DNA from: Porpolomopsis calyptriformis
Taxonomy: Eukaryota > Basidiomycota > Agaricomycetes > Agaricales > Hygrophoraceae
Reading direction: 5' to 3'
Assembly: GCA_951640195.1 (NCBI GenBank)
Contig: OX621174.1
Span: 124,001-188,000, forward strand
Length of the DNA: 64,000 nt
Shown here: piece by piece, positions 55,601 to 64,000 of the stretch
Layout of the letters: every line of letters starts with the position of its first letter
Numbering within the stretch: position 1 is the first letter of the stretch
Translations under genes and position numbers: made by a program
The notes under the pieces: model-generated
The model's database searches: none
The model's input: only the letters and a program-made list of their open reading frames with translations
What the model was told of the DNA's origin: nothing

Positions 55601-57404
55601 TTATGATTGTAAGAGTTCTTGATCTTGCAGTGCTCACAACCAGCTGGATACAACCAATATTGTTACAATGACTGGGTACAATCATTGGTAGTCACTACTA
55701 TGCCAAAAGCATTACAATACCAAGCTCATCTTGGTATGTGGTACCCAGTATATATACAGTTGCACGCTGCATGCCAGGGTTATAACTATACCCTAACAAA
55801 TATCTATTGGATATGTGTAAACCTGGTATGAGCAGTGGCAAGATATAAAAAGAACTACCTAAATAAGGCTAAATACTGCCTATATACTGCTCTCTGGTAC
55901 AAACACCAATACATAAGGACTACATCCCTAGTGTACACACTGTAACAGTAATATCTGTTACAATGATAGATAGTAGGTAGTGGTTTAGGGAGAAAGTGGA
56001 GAATTGGGGTTAAGAAAAAATGAGGAGGTTTTATAGTGTAGATACCACAATTATTATGGTGGACACACTATAAACAGGTTTGCTTGTGGCTTGTGGCAAA
56101 CAAGCTCTGCCTATGCTCACTGTCAATTAGCTTGGTTTTCTCACCCCTTAATTCTCAGACTGTAGTAGGTTTATGTCCTGTTAGTAAATGTTGCATGCGT
56201 TATGTAGTTAGTTAGTGCTACACAGTGCTATATTACTGTTCACTTTTGGTTGGCCTGGTTCTTGCCTCTTAGCTTCCCTGCACCACAATGTATCACCACC
56301 TTTTAATCAAGTACACTCTGTTTGGAACAGAGCAGTTTGGTTCAGAGGAGTACACTGAAACTCTATTAGACCTCTCTCTCTCACCTTTGCTTCAAACAGA
56401 ATGCATTTATTTCAGCCATGCCTCTAAGTGAATGCAAGAGAGAAGGGCAGGTAGAAGAAGGGTGATAAACAAGATGGAAGAAGGTGGTAGGATTAGGATC
56501 GAATGGTGCAGTGTTGTTCCACAGACTTTTTAGCTCAACCTACAGCTCCATCAACTCAATACAGTATATGCAGTGAAGTATAGTAGCCCAGGTTGAGATA
56601 GCTAATCAATCTCAACAAATAAACCATACTTACCCCAATCACTTTAGTGTATCTTGCTAAATTTCTTGATAAAATCTATGAAGACTAATTTGCATACTCT
56701 TGAAACTAGCTGGTAGCCTATTAGAAAGGTCCTGCAGGCCACAGTTCTACTATCCTCATAATGCTTTATCAAAAAAAACACCACCCAGGATAGACTCATG
56801 TCAGTCCAAGTGGCTTAATATATTTATTCTCTCCTAATAAAGTGGAGACTAATATTTACTATTATTAACTTGTGCCAGCTTCAGCTGCAATTTTAAAAAG
56901 AGGATAGAGGGAGTTATCTTGGAAAGTTGATAGTATAGTATAACATGCTTAGGACATATATTATAAAGGAAGTGCAAAGAGAAAAGCCTGCATCTAGTAG
57001 TCTTTGGATTCCTGATGTTGTTTATCGGTTCTGTGTTTGACTGGAGCTAGGGAAGGCCCACCAGCCCAAAAAACTCAAAGGATTTGAAGCTAAGCTTAGA
57101 AGCCATTATTCTTCTAGATAGCACTGGTAGTATGGTAAGATATCAATATTTTTAAGGCTAGGCTTAAGTAATAAATACTTGTATACCTAGACCTTTTATC
57201 CTGGAAGCAGAGCAAAGAATTCTACTAGCTTCCCCAAGTCCTAAAATCTGTTGATCCTTTCAGTAACCAATCAAATTGTGCCACCTAGCTTGATAGTTTC
57301 AAAGTAGACTGCATCTTATTTGGGTTCACTAATTGTTTGGAGCCTGTTGCGATCTCCTCTGTGGAACTTGAGCATGTACCTGAGCTTGAACTTGAACCTA
57401 TAGT

Positions 57405-57505
57405 ATATACCAAGTGCCGAATGGACCATTCAGCATTATATAGGGTATTCAGTAGGAGGTCAGGGTTATTGCAGGGTTCAGGAGCTACTTTTACAGGGTG
57501 AAGTA
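57405..57505 (-). repeat. Repeat shared with 10370-10450
   Basis: The minus strand reads CACCCTGTAAAAGTAGCTCC...CCTCCTACTGAATACCC. The plus strand near 10380-10440 has CACCCTCTAAAAGTATG...CCTCCTACTGAATATCC. Both are probably pieces of one dispersed element. The region 55700-57400 holds nothing else that I can identify. Confidence 0.7.
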
Positions 57506-57637
57506 CCAAATAAGTAGAATAACATGTGGTAAACTATAAAAATGTAACAAGGGGAATTATGGGGAAAGGATCTACATCTAAAATAAAAATACCTATAGAC
57601 AAATGGATGGAGGATGAGGGGAATGAGGGTTGAAATG

Positions 57638-58692
57638 TGTCATAATCCCAAACTGATTTGGTATCAAACTTAACTAAAGATCATGCATTCAGCAAGTAGC
57701 ATCCATAGCTCAAATATCCTTTATCTTATCTTATCTTATCTTATCTTAGATAAGATATCACTGTCCCTCACACATTATCTTATCTCAGATAAGATACACT
57801 ACTATCTTTACCTATGCTATCTTATCATGGACAATAGCATTCTTCCCTATTGTTCTCTGAGTCAGAATGACTCATATCCCATTTCTCTATTGTTCTGTCA
57901 TCACTCCATTGTTCTCTGAGTCACTATGACTCATATTAATCTCTTCCATTATTCTCCTCATTGTCTGACTCATAGTGAGTCACAATTCAAACTCCTCATT
58001 GTTCTTTTATCCATTGTTCTTATTTCCTATTGTTCTCATTGCCCATTGTTCTCAAACATATATAAAGGGCCCCCTTTTCACCAGTGAGGAGTTCAGTTTA
58101 TGTTCAGTTCACTTCCAGTTCATTTCCCCCCCCACTTTTACCCCACTCCCTCCCCTCAGTCTATCCTCCCCCTTTTCCTTTGAACTCACCCCTAGTACTC
58201 AGTACCTAGTACTACCTCTTATTGATACTACTTGTCTGTAGTCAATACATCCAATCTAGTCTAGTCTCTTAAGCTTATACCCTGTGTGATTTCACCTAAG
58301 CCCTCTTACGTTAAGAACCAACTTAGGAATCACCTCTTGACGTATTTCTGTAAGTTGAAGATAGCCACTGAGGACTATCTTATCTTACTTCAGCCCCTGC
58401 TTATTCATCACATTCTCTAAGTCTCAGTCCTTATTGGAGAGACCTCACTGTGATACCTATTCTTCTAAGTCAGCCGTTGACTTCATTCTTGTTCTCCCAG
58501 TCAATACTATCCATTGAGTTTGGATAGCCTATTCATCTGTACATTCCAGCCAAGGATTACTCAAGCCCCATCAAAGGAGGAAGTGTCCATTACTCAATCA
58601 ATTCACATCTCCCCCGAACAACTAGGACTTACTTGATTAATGTACAACTCCAGTAGTTCTAGAAGTGAAGTATTTTTTTATTTCACCTGATA
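57638..58692 (+). repeat. 5' LTR of Gypsy element D (1055 bp)
   Basis: It begins TGTCATAATCCC and ends CACCTGATA, matching the solo LTR at 49235-50265 in reverse. TATATAAAGGGCCC near 58060 is a good TATA box. The interior starts with 'taatttggagcccacc', the likely primer-binding region, then gag at 58804. I found no LTR segment complementary to that site, so this family may use a tRNA primer. Confidence 0.85.
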
Positions 58693-58803
58693 TAATTTGG
58701 AGCCCACCATGAGGGGATATTGTGATTGATTGTAATCTCACTCCCCAACTTATTCAGACCTCACTCATCAATATAACTCCTGACCTAGTGTTCAACTCTT
58801 ACT

Positions 58804-59580
58804 ATGTCTGGACAGTCTCAAGTCCAATCTCAGTTCACACACACCCCAGACATGATGCCCCTTCTGGGACAGAAGTCTGCTCCATCTAAGTTCAGTGGAA
58901 GCCATGAACAGATCAAGCGCTTCCTCAGACACTTTAATCAGTTATGTAAAGTTTACAATGTACCTGATGTGGAGAAGGGTGAACACCTCATTAACTACTG
59001 CTCTAGTAAAGTAGTCCAGTTAATTGAAGCCCTTGAAAGCTATAGGACCAATGATTGGCCCAAGCTGGAAGCTGATCTCAATAGGTACTATGATGCTGCT
59101 TTAAAGGAAACTCGATACATCATCAAAGACCTACTCTCCTTCACTCGTAAGTAGAAGACTAGGCAAATCCATTCATTAACACATTGGAAGAAGTACAAAA
59201 GAAGATTCATCACTATTGCAGGATGGCTACAAGCTAAGCAGAGAATCTCAGAAGACGAACAAGCTGCTTATTTCTGGAATGGAATTAACAAGACTCTCAG
59301 ACAGGTAATTGAAGCCAGACTTATCAATGCTTCTGGAACCACCCCTCTGGATGTTACTTCCCCATTCCCTATGAAGAAAGTAATCAAAGTAGCTGAAGTG
59401 TTATTTGAATGAAATCGGTTTGATATTAACCTAGCTGACTCTGACTCAGATATCCCTGGAAGGGATGATGAAACAGAGTCAGACACATCAAGTGATAACT
59501 CTTCATCATCTGATAAAGAAAGTGAAACCCTCAAAGAAGACCAGTCAGAAGAAAGAAGATCACAAGGGTAAGAAGGCATC
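58804..59580 (+). pseudogene. Gag of Gypsy element D
   Basis: ATG at 58804: MSGQSQVQSQFTHTPDMMPL, then SAPSKFSGSHEQIKRFLRHF, CKVYNVPDVEKGEHLINYCS and LEADLNRYYDAALKETRYII, a typical capsid of this lineage. TAG at 59152, TGA near 59410 and a shift near 59570 break the frame. The acidic Ser-rich linker (DETESDTSSDNSSSSD) precedes the zinc knuckle coded in the next frame. Confidence 0.85.
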
Positions 59581-59758
59581 TAGCAAGTCTACTACTCCAG
59601 TCCAAGATGAAGTAGAATCTCTTGTCAAAGAGATGGGAAAACTCTCCCTAGATGATTTACGCTATAGACTTGCCTACTATAAAGCCCTCAAACTTGACCC
59701 TGATATTGCTAGGTGCATCAAACCACCTACTCTTTGAGTATCTTCACCAAGATCTTCT

Positions 59759-62032
59759 ATGCTTCCCTCTTCAAACACATTCCCTATATCCAATACTAGT
59801 CCTAGGAATACTGGAGACACAATCACCTGTTATTGTTGTGGAAGTAAAGGACATGGAATGTCTAGTTGTCCCAAGATTGATGAGCTTATTGCTTCAGGCA
59901 CACTTATATGTGATGCAAACAGGAAGCTAGTATTCAAGAATGGTGCTTTTATTCATCGACTCCCTGAAGAGACCTTTATCCAAGCTGTAGCAAGACTCAC
60001 TCAAGACAAGACTAAGCCCATCCAGACTCATTTCCTTACTCTGCAAAGTGATTGCTCAGATTACTACCTATTAGAACCTGAGTTTGAAAAAGATGATTCA
60101 GGTGTATATGTAATCCCAGCCACTGAGTATGAGCCAGAAGTCCAGGATGAGGATGTACAAGTTATGGCAGCAGACAGAGTCCCTCATAAGATTACTACAG
60201 CTAGGAAGGAAGTATTTGATAGAGTCTATCCCCCTATGAAGTCTAGAACCAAAGGGAAAGAAACTACAGCTGCTACCCAGGGTTCTCATCCACTCCCAAG
60301 CTCTACCCCTAAAGCTGCCCCCTTACGATTCCAAACTCATCTCCCAGCTGAGGTACTGAAGCCTCATTATGACAAAGACTTTATTAAGGCACTGCCTACA
60401 CCTATTGATGCCAGAGTTAAACGAATTCCTCCCACAGATATTAATAAAAATATTGACATGAAGGATATAACTAGAAAATCCAGAGCTAAACAGACTGCAC
60501 CCCTACCCCAAGATACCACAGAATTAGTGCCCCAAGTCTCTGCCAAATCTCCAGTACGTCAATCAGAAATATCCTCTACAATTAGTAACAACCAGGTAGT
60601 TAATCAGATTCTCGACACATCAGTTACCCTGAAAGTCAGAGAAGTCCTAGGATCATCTAAGGAAATATCTGATAAACTCTCAGAAATGATCAAAAGGAAG
60701 AATGTGAAGACTGCTGTTTTAGCTACTTCCTTTCTCACTAGAGACAGAGAGGAACTGATTAAGCTCCAGGTTGAATGTGATAAGTGCTCTGTATCTGCTA
60801 TCATTGACACAGGATCCCAATTGAATGTGGTTAGTAAGGATGCATGGAAATTAATCCTTCAGAGACCTAGGGACCTAACTAAGACGTTAGTTATGAATGA
60901 TGCTAATGGAGGTGTAGGAACCCTTGCTGGATTGGTATCTAATGTCCCGTTAACCTGTGGAGGTATTACTACCTATGCCAATCTCTTTATTAGGGAGTCA
61001 GTCCCCTTTGATTTATTACTTGGACGCCCATGGCTACATGATAATCTAGTCACTATTGATGAAAGAACAGAGGGAACTTACCTCTTGTTCAAGCACCCAA
61101 AGAATCCAGAGGCCAAATATGAGATATTTGTAGCCCCTCAGGTTCCCTCCTTAGGGTACCACATTAATCCAAGCCCAACTGTTAGGCCTGAGGTAGCAGT
61201 ATGTGCTGCACTTACCAATATGGCTACTGGAAGTAGTTCAAGCCCAGCTGTCAATGGGTCTGCGAGTTCTAAGCTCTGCTCGAACTTACTTCCAAAAGTG
61301 TTGGTACTGACCGTAACCTTGGGACCGACAGAGAACAATAAGAATTTAAGCTCAGACATGATATATCCTATTATGGGTATTACAAATCCTCTGAAAAACG
61401 GACTCCATGATAGAGGTTTATTATTTTTTAGCGCATATCCAACTGAATTAGTTACTAACAATGGGAATTCTATTTATAAAGATGCCACTATTGTTCCCAA
61501 TAGGTATATAAGTCCAAATTTTATTCCAAAGAGGCAATTGTTACTGCTGAAAATGATGCCTCATGCCCAGTCTACATCCCAAAGCATTCCCTACATCTAT
61601 GTGACACCCATTTTACTGCCCCCCTTTTCCCCCAACATCCTCCCACTCCTAGTGCACATTGACTGGGGACCCCTCAGTAACCTAGCCCACTATTACTTTC
61701 TATACCACAGCCAACTGTTTCCTCATTGGAGGAAAGAAGACTTATGCACTCCATACCAGATGCCTTGGTACCCTTATCCTAGTCCATTTGTTTTTCCTGT
61801 TGAGCAGGAGAGAGCTGTGTGTAACCCATTGCTCTCAGAAGAAGAAGCAGAGTTTTTTCTGTATTCAGCTGCTGTATTTCAAGCAGTAAACAGACTACTT
61901 CTTGCTGATGCAATCAATGCAGTTCTTAACATGGAATTTTATAATCCCTCCCTTATCTCAGATCTGTTTAATGAAGGGTACTTTGGTCCTTACTTTAACA
62001 CTAGAGACCTTCAGGTTTATCCTCAGGATTAA
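59759..62032 (+). CDS. Gypsy element D: zinc knuckle and aspartic protease ORF
   Basis: A 757-codon open frame. Near its start is the knuckle CYCCGSKGHGMSSCP (about residues 24-38). Then an unassigned, Lys/Pro-rich region (KALPTPIDARVKRIPPTDIN). The protease reads VSAIIDTGSQLNVVSKDAWK near residue 340 and FDLLLGRPWLHDN near 420. The rest (NKNLSSDMIYPIMGITNPLK, FPVEQERAVCNPLLSEEEAE) has no match known to me. No RT follows. The true translation start is upstream in gag by frameshift or readthrough; the ATG here is only the first in the open frame. Confidence 0.75.
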   Translation: MLPSSNTFPISNTSPRNTGDTITCYCCGSKGHGMSSCPKIDELIASGTLICDANRKLVFKNGAFIHRLPEETFIQAVARLTQDKTKPIQTHFLTLQSDCSDYYLLEPEFEKDDSGVYVIPATEYEPEVQDEDVQVMAADRVPHKITTARKEVFDRVYPPMKSRTKGKETTAATQGSHPLPSSTPKAAPLRFQTHLPAEVLKPHYDKDFIKALPTPIDARVKRIPPTDINKNIDMKDITRKSRAKQTAPLPQDTTELVPQVSAKSPVRQSEISSTISNNQVVNQILDTSVTLKVREVLGSSKEISDKLSEMIKRKNVKTAVLATSFLTRDREELIKLQVECDKCSVSAIIDTGSQLNVVSKDAWKLILQRPRDLTKTLVMNDANGGVGTLAGLVSNVPLTCGGITTYANLFIRESVPFDLLLGRPWLHDNLVTIDERTEGTYLLFKHPKNPEAKYEIFVAPQVPSLGYHINPSPTVRPEVAVCAALTNMATGSSSSPAVNGSASSKLCSNLLPKVLVLTVTLGPTENNKNLSSDMIYPIMGITNPLKNGLHDRGLLFFSAYPTELVTNNGNSIYKDATIVPNRYISPNFIPKRQLLLLKMMPHAQSTSQSIPYIYVTPILLPPFSPNILPLLVHIDWGPLSNLAHYYFLYHSQLFPHWRKEDLCTPYQMPWYPYPSPFVFPVEQERAVCNPLLSEEEAEFFLYSAAVFQAVNRLLLADAINAVLNMEFYNPSLISDLFNEGYFGPYFNTRDLQVYPQD

Positions 62033-62039
62033 ACCTACA

Positions 62040-62411
62040 GCCAACTCCCTCTCCCATATGCAAAATCTACTTACCTTGTCCCCTGCACCAAGATACCCAC
62101 CTTTATGCTTAGCCTCCCTATCTCCTGGAAAATCCATGATGCCTTTCACGTTTCACTCCTGAGACCCACTAATATTAATACTGATCTCTATCCAGAAGAA
62201 GTGGATGATAATCTCCACCCACCTCCAAGAGAAAGAAGAATATAAGGTTAAACAAATTCTTCAGCATCACAGGTCTACTCAACATTGTACATATTTGGTC
62301 AAATAGGTCAGCTATCCCATTGAAGAAGCAAGCTGGAAACTGAAGAAGAACCTCCTTCACATGAAAGAGCAAATTCTAGAATATGAACAATTAATTCAAA
62401 CAGCAATTTAA
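62040..62411 (+). pseudogene. Pol C-terminus with decayed chromodomain, other Gypsy element
   Basis: Reads LPISWKIHDAFHVSLLRPTN (the end of integrase in chromoviruses) and, after a shift, EEYKVKQILQHH, TYLVK, a TAG, then VSYPIEEASWKLKKNLLHM: a chromodomain in which a Trp codon has become TAG. It follows the protease ORF of element D without RT or integrase core, so it belongs to a different or heavily deleted element. Confidence 0.7.
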
Positions 62412-62537
62412 TCACTCTTTCACGGTATCAGCTCCCCTCATTTACATTTTTCACTTTTATCACTCCTTTTCCAACTCCAACTAGTCTTTATAATCACTAC
62501 CATCTCCATTCTACTCCTCAATATCAACTATTTGCTA

Positions 62538-63118
62538 TGCCTGCAGAACATGTCCAACACCACTCCCAAACTGCTCACAAGTCCACTGGTGGTCGCCCAC
62601 CATGAACTTCTCACATATCCACTGAACGACAGCCCCTTCATCGCACTCCCCCACCACTTGCCTCCACCTCCTCTGCCTATGGTGAGGCCGAGCTTGCTGG
62701 ACAACTCTGGCAGCATAACCGCCACACGCGAAACCAGGCCCTCTCCATGTGGCCTAAAGAAATCAATGCACCACCCATCCCACCCAAACAGATTATTGAG
62801 TCATTAAAGAAGGATATTGATTACTACAAAAAAGAGATTGCAAGATTAAATGATGAATTGTACAACCAATGGTTGGATTTGGACCAGGAGAGAAGAGCAA
62901 ACAAACATTGGAGAGAACAGGCGAGATATTGGGAGGCAAAACATAAGGAAGTTGCAAAGGTACTTCCCCATCTCGATTCTCCCACTCCACCCATTTTCCC
63001 TGGTCCACTCATTGTCCCTGCTGGTTCATCGTCGAACCCCATCACCATCCCCGATGACAACTTTCCTTCCCCGGTTGACATTATTTCCCTGTCAACAACC
63101 ATTCCCAACAAGGACTAA
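62538..63118 (+). pseudogene. Coiled-coil ORF downstream of the chromodomain
   Basis: MPAEHVQHHSQTAHKSTGGR at 62538 runs to a TGA near 62604. The same frame reopens and from 62747 reads MWPKEINAPPIPPKQIIESL, KKDIDYYKKEIARLNDELYN and REQARYWEAKHKEVAKVLPH to 63118. The middle is coiled coil; the ends are Pro/Ser-rich. Its place after the chromodomain recalls the extra ORF (antisense) in the chromovirus at 42909-43700, but the sequence differs. No function assigned. Confidence 0.45.
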
Positions 63119-63309
63119 TCCTAGTCCTTCCCCTCCTCCACACCCATCAACTCTCTCGAATGCCATCTCAAAATTTGGGATGAAATTCCTTTTAGTGAAG
63201 GTGTATATCACGGACATATTTTTCTTTTTCTTTTTAGTCAGATATAATTAGTCTCTTATCCATTTACCCTTCTGCTTTACCAATTTATATATAGAGACTG
63301 AATATACCC

Positions 63310-64000
63310 CAAGTTTGGATCTCTCCATATAACAAGCATGCCAATGGAGTTGTGGAACGTGGTTACTTTACATTATGAGAGGCTATCATCAAGTCAAGTG
63401 ACAAAGATAAATTTGGAAGGATCAGAAACTGGCACAAACAGGTGGAGATAGCAGCCTTTGCTGACTGAGTTACAGTCAGTAGTGTTACAGGATATTCCCC
63501 ATATTATCTCCTTCATGGAATGCATCCCTTATTACCCTTTGATCTTGCAGAAGCTACCTTCATGGTTGAGGGTTTCCAATCAGGATTATCAACCTCTGAT
63601 CTCCTTTCCCTGAGGATTAGACAGCTAGAATGACGTCAAGAAGATATTGACAAAGCTGCTGAAACTCTAAAGAAAGCTCATTTCAAGTCTAAGCAACAGT
63701 TTGAACACCGTTTCAGCAAGCATCTCATCAGAAGATATTATAGACCAGGAGAACTAGTCCTTGTCAGAAATAGCCGATTAGAATCTACCTTAGGAAGGCT
63801 CAAGACAGAACCAAGGTACCTTGACCCATATAAGGTAGCCAAGAGAATGACAAGAGGAGCCTACATCCTCCAGGAACTGGATGGAGCTAAACATGCGGAA
63901 CATTATGCTGCATTCCGCTTACTCCCCTACGTCTATCGAGATAGCCCTACCCTATATAGATTATCCCATGATGATGAGATTGCCAATGGGCAAACAGCTT
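63310..64000 (+). pseudogene. Integrase core/C-terminus of a Gypsy element, runs off window
   Basis: Reads NGVVERGYFTLREAIIKSSD, VTVSSVTGYSPYYLLHGMHP, LLPFDLAEATFMVEGFQSGL, then (after a TGA near 63632) DIDKAAETLKKAHFKSKQQF, YRPGELVLVRNSRLESTLGR and LDPYKVAKRMTRGAYILQEL. These are the end of the integrase core and its C-terminal domain. The style fits element D (same strand), whose RT would then be deleted. It continues past 64000. Confidence 0.8.

Noticed and set aside
49984..57919. Identical 78-codon frame at 49984-50220 (-) and 57683-57919 (+)
   Set aside because: Both lie in the family D LTR; the frame is a translation of LTR sequence and simple repeats.
58693..58720. Self-priming for element D
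   Set aside because: No LTR segment complementary to 'taatttggagcccacc' was found.

Overview
The window looks like nuclear DNA of an Agaricomycete (mushroom-forming basidiomycete). Genes carry many short introns (mostly 46-100 bp, GT-AG, one probable GC-AG). Housekeeping genes are of clear fungal type, with families common in basidiomycetes around them (HNH_2 nuclease-like proteins, a DUF262 protein, a Crinkler-like kinase gene). The flanks are full of decayed LTR retrotransposons. All exon coordinates were worked out by eye from splice sites and reading frame.

Layout. 1-10.5 kb: repeat-rich. It holds the 5' end of a Ty3/Gypsy element (minus strand), an unrecognised 473-aa ORF followed by a ~145-bp tandem array, a second Gypsy element truncated inside its reverse transcriptase, and a second copy of the ORF end plus array. 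10.5-37.2 kb: gene island. MAD1 (-) and a DUF262 gene (+) are head to head; then PRP22/DHX8 helicase (+), a kinase-like gene (+), a TPR relic (-), an HNH_2 gene (-), an unrecognised gene (-), a GPI-type proline-rich surface protein (-), a small secreted protein (+), mitochondrial HSP60 (+), a multi-pass membrane protein (-), a second HNH-like gene (-) head to head with the cytochrome bc1 chaperone CBP3 (+), and a Crinkler-kinase gene (+) broken by a fold-back MITE and frameshifts. 37.2-64 kb: repeat-rich and AT-rich. It holds two long hairpins, a small cyclin gene directly under a solo LTR, a decayed transposon-type gene split by a complete 6.46-kb chromovirus, a solo LTR of another family, AT-rich simple repeats, an F-box relic, and the 5' half of a third Gypsy element mixed with pieces of others.

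Main result. Three different LTR families here (LTRs at 387-796, 7740-8099 and 48701-48957) share Tf1-type self-priming architecture. The primer-binding site next to the 5' LTR is complementary over 11-12 nt to a segment inside the LTR that lies 32-34 nt downstream of a TATA box, where the mRNA 5' end would be. The first two families differ by a base in the PBS and carry the matching change in the LTR. A solo LTR of the first family places that promoter so that the first ATG downstream is the start of the cyclin gene.

The island genes do not form one pathway. MAD1 (spindle checkpoint), PRP22 (splicing), HSP60 and CBP3 (mitochondria) are housekeeping genes, and the nuclease-like, kinase and Crinkler genes lie among them.
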